A stretch of DNA of 64,000 nt from Humulus lupulus (GCF_963169125.1 NC_084795.1:188578214-188642213); one strand, 5' to 3'. Shown: positions 9,201 to 19,957, numbered from the stretch's first letter. Notes: a model not told the origin generated them from the letters alone. Numbers and translations: made by a program.

Positions 9201-11864
9201 TTCGGCTCTCACTGGGTCCAGCGGCCTCCTCTTTTGGCGAATTGGAGTTGCAGCTGGGTCTATGTTGAGTGCGTGGCACGCAACATTGGGATTAATCCCC
9301 GTCATATCAGCGTGGCACCATGCCAGGATATCCTGATTATCCTTCACAGTGGCCACGATCTTATCTCGAACGGCCGACGGCAGATTTTTCCCCACCTGAA
9401 TGACCTTGGTGGGTTCTCCCGGATTGAGGATCACCTCTTCGACTTCCTCCATCGGCTCTATTGCTTTCTCGATTCCCACTCTTGGGTCGAGTTCGTCAAA
9501 GTATGCCTCCTGAGCATCCCTAGTTTCTGGCAATACTTCCGCCAAAGGAATGGCAGCAAACGTCTCTCGGACCGTGTAGACGGCTCGGACGGAGACGTTA
9601 TAACAGCTCCGTGCACTTCTCTGGTCTCCTCGGAGGGTGCCAATACGCCCATCGTCGCAGGGAAACTTCAAGCATAAGTGACGTATCGAGGTTATGGCCC
9701 CACAATCGATCAGGACCGGTCGGCCTAAGATGGCATTATACGCCGTGGGGCAGTCGACCACCACGAATGTGCTATGCTTGAAGGCACAAGCGTCGCTTTC
9801 TCCTCTGAGGGTGACCGGAAGTTGAATTTTGCCTAATGGCATGAGTGCGTCCCCATTGAAACCTTGAAGCTGGATGGGGCATGGGGCCAGGTCCGTCTCG
9901 GTCAATCTGATCGCGTGGAAGGCCGCTTTGAAGAGGATGTTCACGGAGCTTCCGTTATCGATCAAGATCCGTGAGACCTTCTTATTGGCAATCTGGGCTT
10001 CCACCACGAGGGGATCGTTGTGGGGGAAGTGCACATGTCGAGCATCGTCCTCCGTGAAGGTGATGGGAAGATCCATCATTCGGGGACGTTGAGCAGGTGA
10101 TTGGACCAAGGCGCACATCTCCTCGGCGTGCTCTAACTCCCTCAAGTACCTCTTCTGGGAGTTGCGGGTGCTTCCGGCAAGGTGTGGTCCTCCGGAAATG
10201 GTGGCGACGTGTCCGTCAACGGGTGGCGGAGCAAGGCCGGGCGGATATGGGTTGCCTGGCCCTGGAGCCAACAAGGCAATGGGCGCCGGAGCAGGTGGAG
10301 GAGGAAGTGTTGGGAACTGAGACCTGGGAGCTTGGGGGTGACCGGCTCCAGGAGCGCTAGCGGCCCCCCTCTGTCCCGGTGAATATGCAGCTCCGTGAAC
10401 TATCCCCTGTCCGGGATAGATTATGGGTATTCTCACCCACTGACCGAGGTGTCCCGCTCTTGCCAGGGACTCGATCTCATCCTTCAGCTGAAGGCACTCA
10501 TTCGTGGTGTGCCCCACGTCTCCGTGGAACTCACACCTCTTATTGGAGTCTCGCGGACGCCTTCCTCCGTGAGACACTTTCGGGGGCTTCCTGTAGTTGA
10601 CCATATTACAGGTCGCCCGATAGACATTCTCTCGCGAGTCTATCAAACTGGTATATTCCGTGAACTTGGGCTCATAATCCTTTCGGGGTTTCTTTGAATG
10701 GTCTCCCCGGTTGGAGTTTCTTCCGCTTCGTTTGCTCCGCGATTGGCTCAAACTTCGTTCCGGGGCTTCCGCTTGCGGCTGCGGCATGCTAGGAGCGATA
10801 CTACATCCGGTTTGTACTGCTCCATACCCAGAGAAATGGGTTTGACCCGGCGTCTGAGCAGACGCGGAAGGCCCATACACACTCGGAGTGAATCGGGCTC
10901 CTGGAAGCGTGAGGGCTGGTGCGGGAGCTTGCGAAGCAAAGCTCGGCGCAGTCACAGAAGGGGTTGGAGCCGGGGGAACTCCAAAGGCTTGCTGGTAGGC
11001 ATCCTCAAGGTTGATGATTCCCTGAGCTTTTGACATGAATTCGGACAGGGTTTCTGCCCGTCGCCTTTGCATTTCCCCCCATAGCAGGGAGCTGACAGTA
11101 AGGCCCGATTGAAGGGCGATCAGCTTCATGTCATCGCTGACCTTGGTTTTTGCAGCAGCTTCCATCATTCTCTGAATGAAAGCTTTGAGGTTCTCAGTGG
11201 GTTGCTGCTTGATGTTGGTTAAGGAACCAACCTCCATGTCGTGGTCGCGGGCAGCAATAAACTGCCTCCTAAACGCGGACTGTAGCTCCTTCCAACTGTG
11301 GATTGATCCGGGAGCTAATCTTTTCCACCAGTCCTCCGCGGACTTGGTAAGGGTGAGTGAGAAGCACATGCATTTGGCGTCCTCACTGACGCGCGCCACT
11401 TGCATCATTTTATTGTATTTAGCTAGGTGGGTACGCGGGTCTGTCCTCCCATCATATAATTCTATGTGAGGCATTTTGAAGTTATTCGGGAGGGACGTTT
11501 CCGCGATCCTCCTAATACATGGTTCCGGGTCTTCCTCCTCAGAATCTGACAGGGCCCCACTTTGCTTCCGGACCAGCTTGGTCAAGGCAGCAATCTGTTC
11601 CTCGAGCCTCTTCGTATCACTTTCCGGGAGGTCACGTCCCCGTAGCTTGTCATTAATATGATTTCGGAGGTCATCTCCGCGAGGCCGGGCTTTTTCCCCT
11701 TTGGCCTTCTCATACTTGGCCTCCAACCTTCTTCTTAGGTCCACCGTGGACCAGCTATCTTCGGAGTGCGAGTTCGCAGCCCGACCGTCCTGATTGACGG
11801 AATCACTGGGGCGGTTGTTCCTTCCCCTAGGCCTGGGTGCCTTAGCACCGGGCCCTTTAGGCAC
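6234..11864 (-). CDS. Gag-Pol polyprotein of Tat-1 (main open frame)
   Basis: One uninterrupted frame of 1876 codons. Residues about 120-290 are the Gag core; 444-457 hold a zinc-knuckle-like CX2HX4HX4C motif. Protease is at about 600-740 with IDNGSS at 635 (DNG rather than DTG/DSG). Reverse transcriptase is at about 860-1060 with YVDD at 1027-1030. The first RNase H (about 1165-1290) lacks two of its usual acidic residues. A second, archaeal-type RNase H follows (about 1305-1435) with D1312, a Glu in 1348-1352, D1374 and D1424. Integrase is at about 1525-1830: HHCC zinc domain ending CEQCQ, then D1599, D1659 and E1695, and GPNWEGPY near the C terminus. It should make virus-like particles, copy RNA into DNA and integrate it. 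The frame has no ATG start; it continues gag upstream across a homopolymer (see 11927-11939). This is the only undamaged pol in the window. Confidence 0.93.
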   Translation of the reverse strand: MPKGPGAKAPRPRGRNNRPSDSVNQDGRAANSHSEDSWSTVDLRRRLEAKYEKAKGEKARPRGDDLRNHINDKLRGRDLPESDTKRLEEQIAALTKLVRKQSGALSDSEEEDPEPCIRRIAETSLPNNFKMPHIELYDGRTDPRTHLAKYNKMMQVARVSEDAKCMCFSLTLTKSAEDWWKRLAPGSIHSWKELQSAFRRQFIAARDHDMEVGSLTNIKQQPTENLKAFIQRMMEAAAKTKVSDDMKLIALQSGLTVSSLLWGEMQRRRAETLSEFMSKAQGIINLEDAYQQAFGVPPAPTPSVTAPSFASQAPAPALTLPGARFTPSVYGPSASAQTPGQTHFSGYGAVQTGCSIAPSMPQPQAEAPERSLSQSRSKRSGRNSNRGDHSKKPRKDYEPKFTEYTSLIDSRENVYRATCNMVNYRKPPKVSHGGRRPRDSNKRCEFHGDVGHTTNECLQLKDEIESLARAGHLGQWVRIPIIYPGQGIVHGAAYSPGQRGAASAPGAGHPQAPRSQFPTLPPPPAPAPIALLAPGPGNPYPPGLAPPPVDGHVATISGGPHLAGSTRNSQKRYLRELEHAEEMCALVQSPAQRPRMMDLPITFTEDDARHVHFPHNDPLVVEAQIANKKVSRILIDNGSSVNILFKAAFHAIRLTETDLAPCPIQLQGFNGDALMPLGKIQLPVTLRGESDACAFKHSTFVVVDCPTAYNAILGRPVLIDCGAITSIRHLCLKFPCDDGRIGTLRGDQRSARSCYNVSVRAVYTVRETFAAIPLAEVLPETRDAQEAYFDELDPRVGIEKAIEPMEEVEEVILNPGEPTKVIQVGKNLPSAVRDKIVATVKDNQDILAWCHADMTGINPNVACHALNIDPAATPIRQKRRPLDPVRAEAVKAEVDKLMSIGFLQESHYPVWLANPVLVPKPDGSWRMCIDFTDLNRACPKDCFPLPRIDQMVDATSGYELLSFMDAYSGYNQIKMHVADQEHTSFLTDKGVYCYVVMPFGLKNAGATYQRLVNRMFKDQLGRNMEVYVDDMLVKSKTSGDHSNDLEEAFTVIRKYGMKLNPKKCTFRVSSGKFLGFIVSSRGVEANPEKIKAFIDMPSPRKHKDVQSVTGRIATLSRFVSKATNKCIPFFNVLRGNKKFEWTPECEAAFQHLKEHLTRAPILSKPVEGEALFLYLAVTEHAVSAALVREDGRIQLPVYYVSKRLLDAESRYSMIEKLSLCLLIASRKLRPYFQAHTIKVLTNHPLRQVLQKPESSGRLLKWAMELSQFDVHYQPRVSIKGQALADFIVECSGMNDLPEDPVPELPTWKVYVDGASNEKGAGAGVILISPQGHQLQSAIRFAFPASNNEAEHEAMLAGLRLAREVGAQKIEVYSDSLLVVNQISGEYQTKGERMAAYVSLSRDLLQHFKGYQIRQVPRDQNSLADTLAKLATDPEIEQYGLVPIGHLEAPSTETRRINAIIDHSHSWIGPILRFLTTGELPTDKADARKLQYQAPRYVVMDGKLYRRGLSIPFLRCVAGTEVSTIIHEIHGGFCGDHTSGLSLSKKILRQGYFWPTMKKDCVDYVRKCEQCQRYAKVPRAPPTEITLMTSPWPFAVWGIDLVGSLPTGKGGVKYAIVAVDYFTKWAEAEPMNTVTSKKALDFVIRNIVCRFGLPRKILSDNGKQFDSEHFTNFCASHGIIKSFSAVARPQANGQVEAVNKILKTTLKKKLQACKAHWPEELPRVLWAYRTTERTSTGHTPYSMTFGCEAVIPVEAMIPSHRQDTYDPTRNHALLQESLDMIEELREQSQVQLKMYQGKIAQHFNTRVQSRAFEVGDLVLRRVFPATQDPGVGVLGPNWEGPYEVQEKVGHGTYHLKRLDGSKVPRAWNAEHLRRYYQ

Positions 11865-12454
11865 AGAGTGCCCCCTTGGGGCTGAAGGGCGTCTGGGCTT
11901 AGGAGCGCCAGAGACCTTCTGCGCGCGGGGGGGGGGGGGCAGTCGGCCTGGTGATTCACGCCTTTAGGAGGTGCAGGGGCGTCAGCGCGCACAGGCTCTC
12001 CAACTTTTTCTTTGCCCTTGTTAGGGGCGGCTTTGGATGGTCCAGCAGCGGCTGGATCCGGCATGGGGGCATCAGCACCACCTCGAACAGAGGTATCCTC
12101 GTCCGAGTCGCCTAGATCTCCGAACTTACTTTGGAGGCGTTCCATCATGCGTTGCATTCTTTCGGAGACGCGCTCCTGCTCAGCAAGCTCGGCCTTAGTG
12201 GCCACCAGTTCTTCGGCTACTTGGACCAGTTCTGTGTCCTTCTCATAGTAGCAGCCGTCCTTGTAATAACCGTCTTGGACATACTCTTCTTCGTCTTCTA
12301 AGTATGTTGTATCTTCGGTACTGACCTGATCCTGGCGGGATGTCGGGTCTTCACCTCGATAGTCTAAGGGTTCGCTTTGCACCACATCTTCCATCACGGT
12401 ATCGGGGTTGACCGTAGCATTTTTGTCAACAGCGGATTTTCGCGTAGTCACCAT
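11735..12454 (-). CDS. N-terminal Gag of Tat-1, frame broken before the main frame
   Basis: The frame opens with ATG at 12454 ([11 protein letters not shown]) about 65 bases inside the PBS. It encodes an acidic region (many Asp, Glu, Tyr) and a helical segment of repeated AEL/AEQ/ERM residues, then a Pro-rich stretch. It runs into a run of 13 G (C on this strand) at 11927-11939; beyond that the frame gives unrelated Arg/Pro-rich sequence, while the Gag-like reading continues in the frame of the 1876-codon ORF. A one-base length error or mutation in the run is the simplest explanation. A programmed shift is possible but unsupported. Confidence 0.75.
   Translation of the reverse strand: MVTTRKSAVDKNATVNPDTVMEDVVQSEPLDYRGEDPTSRQDQVSTEDTTYLEDEEEYVQDGYYKDGCYYEKDTELVQVAEELVATKAELAEQERVSERMQRMMERLQSKFGDLGDSDEDTSVRGGADAPMPDPAAAGPSKAAPNKGKEKVGEPVRADAPAPPKGVNHQADCPPPPARRRSLALLSPDALQPQGGTLCLKGPVLRHPGLGEGTTAPVIPSIRTVGLRTRTPKIAGPRWT
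11927..11939. other. Homopolymer of 13 G at the gag frame break
   Basis: The two halves of Gag-Pol are in different frames on either side of this run. It is either an assembly length error, a real frameshift mutation, or a slippage site. Confidence 0.8.
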
Positions 12455-12520
12455 CTCTTTAGTACGAAGTGAATACAAAAAACGTACACAGAAAAAGAGC
12501 TGACTAACAACTTCCTACAG

Positions 12521-12538
12521 CTCTCAATGAAAGCACCA
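12521..12538 (-). other. Primer binding site of Tat-1
   Basis: On the minus strand, three bases after the LTR terminus, the sequence reads TGGTGCTTTCATTGAGAG. The identical 18 bases follow the 5' LTR of Tat-2 at 28923-28940. The complementary tRNA 3' end would be ...AAGCACCA; I do not know which tRNA this is. Confidence 0.8.
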
Positions 12539-12541
12539 AAA

Positions 12542-13431
12542 TGTTTACCGAGTTTTTCGGAAACGAATAACTAACAAAATAATAAAAAGATAAGAATTGT
12601 AGAAATACTGAAATGTAACTAAACAAACAGTGTTTTTACGTGGTTCAGGCGTTAACAAGCCCTAGTCCACGAGTCGATGTTATTATACTTGGAAAAGGTT
12701 ACAGTAAGATGGCTGGTGCATAAGAACTTCACACACTCACAATGTTTCTCTCGGGTTCTCTTGAAGAAGATGAAGCTAGAGAGATTTTGGTAGAGTTTTT
12801 GCTATGTGATCTCTCGGTCCCCCCTCTTCTTGTAAAATGAAGGGGCCTTTATAGCTAGGGTTTCAGATTAGGGTTTTTCTCCACGTACATGGGTCTTAAT
12901 TACACCAGCCATAAATAGGGGATACAATTACTGTAGTCGCATGGCTACAAGACTCTATGTGGATATATTTACGTGAAAGTATGGGGAACACACAAAGTCA
13001 GCCGTCTTTTCCAAGTTGTCAGCGGAACAGTAGGCGAAAAGGTACCTTTAGGCGTGCTGGGATGTGTGCGGCTTTGTCCTGACGGGCGTGTCAGGCGGGA
13101 TCCTGTGTCAGACGGATATCATTCCAAATATGCCCTCTCCCGGACTCGACAGTTCGGTTTTGTTCTGTGCGAGGCACGGAACTGTTTCCGCGGAGACCAC
13201 TCGAAGGGCCTCTCCTGGAAGGGGCCTCCTCGAGGGGTATCCTTCGGGAGTCCGGGAGAGTCAACGAGTTTCCGTGTTGTGCTTGCTTGGAAGAGTAATC
13301 CGGATATCAAACAGGGGAGGCGAAGCTTTTCTGTCCATCCGCGAGCTCTGGTCACCTACCGTGAAAGACATCGATAATTCTGCTTCCCCGAAGTCATCAA
13401 TCTAAACGCTATCCGGAAATCTGGATAACAC
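12542..13431 (-). repeat. 5' LTR of Tat-1 (890 bp)
   Basis: Termini are TG...CA: on the minus strand TGTTATCCAG at 13431 and CGGTAAACA at 12542. The PBS lies immediately inside. A TATA-like CTATAAAGG lies on the minus strand at 12848-12856. The U5 side contains a GTGGAC ... ACCAC hairpin (12637-12675) shared with the other Tat LTRs in the window. Confidence 0.92.
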
Positions 13432-13614
13432 TTATATTTGTTACATGAGTTCTATGGTTAGGGCATGTGGCCTCGTCATGTGAATATGTTTAGTGTTATA
13501 GAAATGGTTATCCAATGGGATTATATGATTAGCATGAATATGTGCTTAATTTGTTGGGATGTGCCTATCCAAATCTGTTTCTTATAAGTAAGGTATGTAA
13601 TCCTGGATCAGGGC

Positions 13615-13875
13615 TTGACTTATGAGTCAAGGATGACAATAGCGCATTGTGCGGTGGTCACAAGGCATTGGCCTAAACCATCAACGTACTATTATGTTGA
13701 TCGACTCTAAGGTCGAAGATGAACCACAGGGGTTGGGCTAGCTCTATGGCTAGTGAGACAGAGTTAAGGGCGAGGCCCCAGATGACTCTATGGTCACGTA
13801 GCTAGGGCATAGGCCCGAGAGTTGGCATGAAAGTCAACTGAATAGGGGCAACGACCCAGATTGATCCAATGATCA
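13615..13875. repeat. Array of short hairpins in the Tekay-like LTR remnant
   Basis: Perfect short inverted repeats with different arms follow one another: TTGACT/AGTCAA (13615-13630), TCGAC/GTCGA (13701-13716), CTAGC/GCTAG (13738-13753), TGAC/GTCA (13783-13796) and TGATC/GATCA (13862-13875). Several loops read TCTAAG or TCTATG. The region is non-coding. Confidence 0.75.
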
Positions 13876-14044
13876 TGTGTTTGGACTAAATTACAATGGC
13901 TATGAATTAATGTTGTTGATTATTGTTGAATTGTTATCTAAAGTTATATTCTCTGTTGTTATACGTTTTGTTTTCTTGCTGAGCCTCAGCTCACGGGTGC
14001 TTTGTGGTGTAGGTAATGGAAAGGGAAAGCTTGACCAGCCATGA

Positions 14045-16407
14045 TGTAATGCCCCGGAATTCCTAATATGGTTTAATGGCTGGATTAGTAGGCCGGGAGG
14101 GCCATAACTGTTTAATTATTCCATTAAATGAATTTATGCATGTTTATGAGAATTATATTATAATATGATGTTAAATGCATGCATGTAGGTCCACATTTGT
14201 TTACAGGGGTGTTTTTGGTAATTTGGCCTGTTGAAGGCATAATTGTATATTTGTTTGCATGTCAATGATATATTGTGAGGCCACATTATAATGTGGATTG
14301 GTTCGAGTTATTCGGCATGAGACGATCTTTAAATATAATTTATCGATTTGGTCATAACAGGCTTAAGCTCGGGGCTCGGGGTTAATCTCGGGGTGTTTTT
14401 AATGATTAGAGCGTTACCGGAAATTATAGGGTAATGGGATATGAATTATTGGTATTTGAGATTATTGAGATTAACGGGAATTGGAGAGCGTTAATTATGA
14501 TTAACGAGATAGGTGGAAAGTACCAATTTTACCCTTGGGATGACTTTAGAAACCTTAAGTGACCTAGGGGCATTTAGGTCATTTGGTTTGGATTTATATG
14601 AACTTTAGATGGCTGTAGAAAACATAACAAAAACAGAGCTTTACTTCTCCTTCCCGTACATCATTCCCTCACAATTCATCTTTAGAGTTTTTGAGCTCAA
14701 ATTGAGGAATCAAGCTACGAAATCAAGGGGTTGAGTTCTTAGAGTTGGTCTAGCCATTGAAGGGGATTTAATCTCAAGTTTGAGGTGAGTTTCAGCCATA
14801 AGTTTATGGTTTTACTCTGTTTTGGTTTAAGATTTCAGCCTATGATTTTGTTGAGGATAACTTGGATTAATGGAAGTTTTGATTGATGTTTAACTTGGGT
14901 TTTGATGAGGGTGTGATATAGGTGATGTTTAGGGGTTGGATTGAGTGTTTGGAAGAGGTTTGGAACTGGTTTGAAGGTTTGGTTTCGAGGGAAAATGCAG
15001 GGGAAAGCAAGCTGGTTCTTGCTGGTTTGGGTAAAGGGTCGCGACATGGCTATGGTGAGCCGCGGCCTACGTTGGTTTCTGGGGTAGAAATGACTCTGTC
15101 AGAGGGGTGAGCCGCAGCCCATAAGGGCATTTTTGGCCAGAAATGTGTTTTTAGCTTGGGGATTCAAGCCTTAGGCCTCGGGATCGATCCTACTACCCGG
15201 TTTAGTGGGATTCGATGTCTCAGAGGCTAGGTTTTGGTTTGGGAACCTTTGCTTATCATTTTCATTGATGAATCCTATATTTTGGTTATGACCAGGTGAC
15301 CGTCAAGGAATTAAAGATTGATCGTTCTCAAGGGTCGTTCTTATATTAATTTTCACTCGAACCGGAGGTAAGAAAATAGTGTATGAATACAGTTGCACCC
15401 TGTATATGTATATGACATGCTTGTTTTGTTATTGAGGCATGTTGGTTGGTAAATGTGGACATGGATTGCATATTAAATGCTAGTGAATGTTGATTACTTG
15501 TATATGGCACTGACTAGTCAGGGACACTGACCTAAAGGTCAGAAACGGCATAAGCATTCTAAACGCAGGGCCGAATAAAGATTAGATCTAATTGATATCA
15601 GCATTGAATGGCTCTATGGCATTAATGCTGGATCGACCCTAAAGTCGATGAACTTATATGCGCTTGGCTAGTCTAAGACTAGTACTCAGAGCCAGGGCAT
15701 AAGGCCCCGGTGACTGTTTTCACATGGCTAGGGAACAATGTTCCAGGGTTATGACTCTATGGTCATGAGGAAGGCTATGTTGGTGACTATTCACCATACA
15801 CCTATCCTGATCAAATTTATGAAAGGATAATCTATCAGTTAAGCCCTGGTGACCCTATCGTCACATGGCTAGAGGGAGCTGTACCCACTTTTGTGACTTT
15901 TACTACTGTCACCTATCTGTTTTGGACTGATAGTCCTGAATGATTGTTATGATCATTGTTGATATTATATCATGCTTTATTGTGTTTTCTTGCTGGGCCT
16001 TGGCTCATGGGTGCTATGTGGTGCAGGTAAAGGGAAAGAGAAGCTCACCCAACCTTGAGTGGAGAGCTTAGGTGGTGTTGTGTACATATGCGACCGCTTG
16101 ACCACCACGGCCAAGGAGTTCTCAGAGGGACTAGGGGGTTTACCCTATTTTTGCCGCTTAGGTCGGCGGGGATTGTAAATTTGAAACAGTAGTGACCATT
16201 TTGTACTAAAAACAATTTGTAAACGTTTTGAATGGCTCATGAGCAGTTTATATACTTAATGAAATATATCCTTTCCTTTTTACTGGTTTTTCACCTTAGC
16301 CTGTTAATAACACTTAGATCACGTTTTTAACCAAAGGACTCGGGTAGCGGGTCAAATTTTTGGTTCACTGTTCACCGTAACTGTTCTGGGGTAACCAGGG
16401 CGTTACA
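14045..16407 (+). repeat. Solo LTR, Tekay-like family (2363 bp), TSD CATGA
   Basis: The copy begins TGTAATGCCC and ends GGGCGTTACA. It is flanked by exact CATGA duplications at 14040-14044 and 16408-16412, and no internal domain is present, so two LTRs have recombined to one. It lies inside a related older LTR in the same orientation. A GC-rich stretch with GGTCGCGAC- and GCCGCGGC-like words is at about 15035-15120. Confidence 0.93.
15511..15936. repeat. Array of about ten short hairpins with varied arms in the solo LTR
   Basis: Inverted repeats in order: TGACTAGTCA (15511), CTGACC/GGTCAG (15527-15542), TCGAC/GTCGA (15633-15648), CTAGTC/GACTAG (15668-15682), GGAAC/GTTCC (15732-15744), ATGAC/GTCAT (15751-15766), GGTGA/TCACC (15782-15795), GTGAC/GTCAC (15849-15864) and GGACT/AGTCC (15924-15936). 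Arms differ from unit to unit but stay complementary; loops are commonly CTAT- or CTAA-containing. Confidence 0.85.
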
Positions 16408-16754
16408 CATGAGTTGGAGAGCTTTGGTGGCAGTGTGTACATATGCGGTTGATCGACCATCACGGCCGTGGTTATCTCAGAGGAACTAGGGTTATAGCCC
16501 TGTTTTGCCGTTTAGGCCGGCTAATGTAGCTTTTGATATGTAGTTACCCTTTTTAACAATTGTGTTGTAATATTTTAGGATCCCATGTTGTATAACACTT
16601 TTGGAGTAAAAGTCCATGGTTCTTTGACCAAATTTTTTAACCCTAACCTTGTCACTAACCTTAGTTACACGGTTAAAGCCAAATGACTTGATTAGCAGAT
16701 CTAACACAATTTTAAGTACACAGTGTAACGATCCTGGATTAGGAGGGCGTTACA

Positions 16755-16971
16755 AGATATATATTATTATTCAGAGTAACATTTTCAATATTATATTCTT
16801 TTCCATGTCACAAGACATTTGTTTTGGTATGTGTCTTAGAACTAATTTAACAATTGAATTTATTTATAATGAGATAGTAATCTATATCTATATCTCTTCT
16901 ATATAAAAAATGTATATGGATAACATTAATTCTTGGTTTTAATAGTTTATTTTGTTAACTTTAAACGGAAT
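16755..16971. other. AT-rich spacer, no gene seen
   Basis: Low-complexity AT-rich sequence between two solo LTRs. It includes the left target duplication GGAAT (16967-16971) of the next element. Confidence 0.6.
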
Positions 16972-17904
16972 TGTTAACCGAGATTTTCGGCAACTCTATT
17001 AATGGGTAATATTTACTGATAATAATAATGAAAAACAGAAGATTGACACGGGGCTTTTACGTGGTTGGGGCGTTAACTAGCCTTAGTCCACGAGTCTATA
17101 TTATTAGAGCTTGAAGAAGCTTTTATAATGGAGTTTTCTCTCTATATCTTGGCAGAGTTTTTGTCTTTTTTGTGAATAGGAGATCCTGTTTACAATGCTC
17201 TGTAGCTTATATTTATAAGCTGAGGGGAATACCGGGTCTAGGCTGGATCCGACCCAGGCTCGTCGGGGAAACGGATACAAGCGGCCTTTCTAGGGGAGGC
17301 CCAATACAAAAAGATACAAAATACACGAAATCCAAACCAGCTAAGCCCCAATAGGTTGACCTTAGAACTACGTCTCGCCCGACAAAACAGCGCTTTGGGT
17401 CTGATCACTTCGAGTCACGAGGCAGATTCAGGAGACAAGACCAGTCAGAGTACTTGGCTGCGCAGTCCTGACACATCGGCGTGCAATCCCGAGGTGACCT
17501 TTTCTGCAGGTGAAAAGTGGGGACAACGCCCACGTGGAATGAGGCGGCTTCAGGGTCCTGGATGCTTGGCCCCTTCAACTGGGGGTGAGGCGATCCAGGT
17601 CCGTTTACCGTTGTCCCGCTTCATTTACCACAGGCCCGGACCGTATCAGGGTCCGGGACCAGGACGCGTAGGATGCGATGGTCCGAGCGCCCTGGACATC
17701 GCCCGGACTATCCTTGCTGAGGACGGACCCGGAGGGACATCCCGGACCCCTCTAATGGGCCCAGTCTTGAGTCCCCGGTCCATACCCGTCCCCTTGGGCA
17801 TTCTCCATACCAAGAGACCTTGGGCCGGGTCCACGTGCTGAGCTGGCCCTCTGACAGTGGGCCAAGACGAAGGCCCCGAGCCCATGCAGGAAACGGGGAT
17901 AACA
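16972..17904 (-). repeat. Solo LTR of a Tat-type element (933 bp), TSD GGAAT
   Basis: Ends are TGTTAACCGAG and GGGGATAACA, like the Tat-1 LTR on the plus strand, and exact GGAAT duplications flank it (16967-16971, 17905-17909). The stretch 17055-17096 matches the Tat-1 LTR U5 region (TTTTACGTGGTT, GGCGTTAAC, AGTCCACGAGTC). The body is otherwise diverged and more GC-rich. No internal domain is present. Orientation is inferred from Tat-1. Confidence 0.92.
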
Positions 17905-18572
17905 GGAATATTATAAATGTTTAACGAAATATACTTTTAAAACTAACTTAAAAATAAATATTTATCAATTATATTAAGATAAATTCAAATATTATAAAAT
18001 ATCATTATTATAATAATATTTTATATAAGACTACATATATAATAATTATATTAATATAATATGAATTTAAATTCAAATTACAAGACTAAATATTTAATAA
18101 TTATATTAATATAAATGTTTTAAAATATTATTATGATAATAATATATAATCCTATTTTTTTTACTAATTATATTAATATAAATTCAAATATTATAAAATA
18201 TTATTATTATAACAATATTTAATACTAGACTAGATATTTAATACTTATATCAATATAAATTTAAATATTATAAAATATTATTATTATTATAATAATATAT
18301 AATACGTAATCTTAATTTTTATTAAAAAAATTATCATTTATGTTTAAAAAAGTTATTATATTATATATACATAAATTTAAAAAAAAATCATAAATACTGT
18401 TTCAGTTTAACTTTTCATTTAATATGTCTATGTCATTTTTTTATATATATAATATTGTTTATTTATATGACAATGATACAAATTTAATAGATATAATTAA
18501 TAAATTTTAGAAATAAAACTAAGCAAACGTGTATTGTACGTTGTTTGTGTCTAGTATCTAGTATATTTATAT
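17905..18572. repeat. AT-rich filler with diverged tandem repeats of about 70-80 bp
   Basis: The words ATTAATATAAATTCAAATATTATAAAAT and close variants recur at intervals of roughly 70-80 bases from about 17975 to 18310. The rest is low-complexity A/T. Nothing coding is seen. Confidence 0.6.
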
Positions 18573-19081
18573 TAGGGCTGAGCATAAAATCTAAAAAACC
18601 AAAAAAACAGTATACACCGACCTTCCGAACACCGAAAAAACTGCCAACGGCGCAAACCGCCATTGTTCGGTCGGTTTGAAAATTTTGTCTGGACCGACCG
18701 GCGGAACCGAAACCGACTGAACAATATAATATATAATATTATATAATTATTAATTATTAAAATTATTAAATAAAAATAAAAAAAGGAAATTATGTTCTAT
18801 ATATTTATGTTTTAAAAATGCACAAAAATAGATTCCAACAATCCAAACAATTTAGTTTTTTAACTAAAACTTTCAAAAAAAGTTTTAAAATTTAAAAAAA
18901 AAAAAAATAAGAAATTTGGTTTGGTCGGTTTAACCAACCAAACCGCAGTCCAAAACTGTCGGTTTTTTCTTTTAACTGGTTTGGTCGGTCGGTTTTTGGA
19001 TTGCACCAATCCAGACCGAAAACCGAATTCTGGATTTTATGTTATGAAAAAACCGCCCAAACCGATCGATGCTCACCCCTA
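18573..19081. mobile_element. hAT-like MITE (509 bp) with 8-bp TSD ATTTATAT
   Basis: Ends are TAGGGCTGAGCAT and ATGCTCACCCCTA, inverted repeats with one mismatch, flanked by exact ATTTATAT on both sides (18565-18572 and 19082-19089). An 8-bp duplication and these ends fit the hAT superfamily. The interior has repeated AACCGA/TCGGTT words near both ends and an AT-rich centre, and no transposase, so it is non-autonomous. Confidence 0.88.
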
Positions 19082-19317
19082 ATTTATATAAATAAGAATT
19101 TCAAAGAGATGATGTGTCACTCTAAAATTATTTTAATGTACTCTTTCCATTTTCTTATTTTTCTACATTTTTTTATTTTTTCTTTCTCAAATTTATGATT
19201 ATTAGTTAATAAAAAACTAAAATATATAATTATATCTATATAATTAGCAAAGTTTGAAATTCTCTCAAGAAATAAGTAAATAATAATAATGATAATATTT
19301 CCTTCACCCATACGTAA

Positions 19318-19957
19318 CTAACAAAGTATATCATAAAAAATAATATAGTAATAATAAATTAACTAATTTGAAAAAAAAAATCGTGTACCTCAAGAAACTA
19401 AAATATCAAGTATATCATCTACAATATAATAATAATAATAATAAATGAATTAATTCTCCTTTGATATTCTAGAACTCTACCGAGGATAATTTTCGCTTCA
19501 TTTTTCCTCCGGCCACCATCAACGTTATATCTTCATCGATTGAAAGTATTTTTTCATTCTCTCCAATTTGCGCAATAACAATCTTGCGCAATAACAATCT
19601 TATTTATTCCACTTTCTCTAATTCCACTTTTTATATCTATATATTCGAAAATCTATACTTTCTATTAACATTAAGCTAACAAAGTATACCATCTACAATA
19701 ATATAGTAATAATAAATTAACTAATTTGAAGAAAAAAAATCGTATACCTCAAAAAACTAAAATATTAAGTATATCATCTACAATAATATAATAATAATAA
19801 ATTAACTAATTCTCTTATGATTTTCCAGAACTCTACCGAGGATAATTTTCGCTTCATTTTTCGCGAAATAACAATCTTATTTATTCTCCTTTCTTTGTTT
19901 TCACTTTTCATATCTATATATTCGAACTTCTATACTTTCTATTAACATCAAGCTATC
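19318..19957. repeat. Tandem duplication of about 357 bp
   Basis: Two copies start near 19318 and 19676 (TAACAAAGTATA). They share AGAACTCTACCGAGG at 19471 and 19827 and a common end around CTATATATTCGAA ... CTTTCTATTAACAT. The second copy is shorter because a block of the first is missing. No coding sequence is seen. Confidence 0.8.

Larger units (their letters stand above)
1..13431 (-). mobile_element. Tat-lineage Ty3/gypsy LTR retrotransposon (Tat-1), nearly complete
   Basis: The element reads on the minus strand. Its 5' LTR is 12542-13431. The first 30 bases of the window repeat the right-hand end of that LTR (13402-13431), so only the first 30 bases of the 3' LTR are in view. Between them lie, in element order, PBS, gag-pol, a 70-bp tandem repeat array, an antisense spliced gene and a PPT. 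Tat assignment rests on the second, archaeal-type RNase H after the ordinary one, the gag zinc motif and the antisense module between pol and the 3' LTR. The element sits in an older Tekay-like LTR whose remainder starts at 13432. The outer end and left target duplication are outside the window, so age cannot be judged from LTR divergence. Confidence 0.93.
13432..16754 (+). repeat. Older Tekay-like LTR remnant, split by another LTR and cut by Tat-1
   Basis: 13432-14044 and 16408-16754 are one LTR interrupted by 14045-16407. The second piece ends GGGCGTTACA. It shares with the other copies the stretch around GCTCACGGGTGCTTTGTGGTG and GGTAA near 13990-14020. Its left part lies beyond Tat-1, outside the window. 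No PBS follows its end at 16754, so it is a solo LTR or a fragment. Confidence 0.8.

Noticed and set aside
9144..9677. 177-codon plus-strand frame opposite pol
   Set aside because: Shadow of the intact Gag-Pol frame. Composition and motifs belong to the minus strand.
12521..12538. tRNA gene fragment
   Set aside because: Its place beside the LTR makes it a primer binding site. No cloverleaf can be drawn around it.
14922..15110. 62-codon frame as a host gene
   Set aside because: Within the solo LTR 14045-16407, and across the GC-rich island that is variable among copies.
17356..17841. 161-codon open frame
   Set aside because: It lies inside a solo LTR with an exact target duplication, is GC-rich by composition, and has no recognisable domain. 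It is a chance frame.
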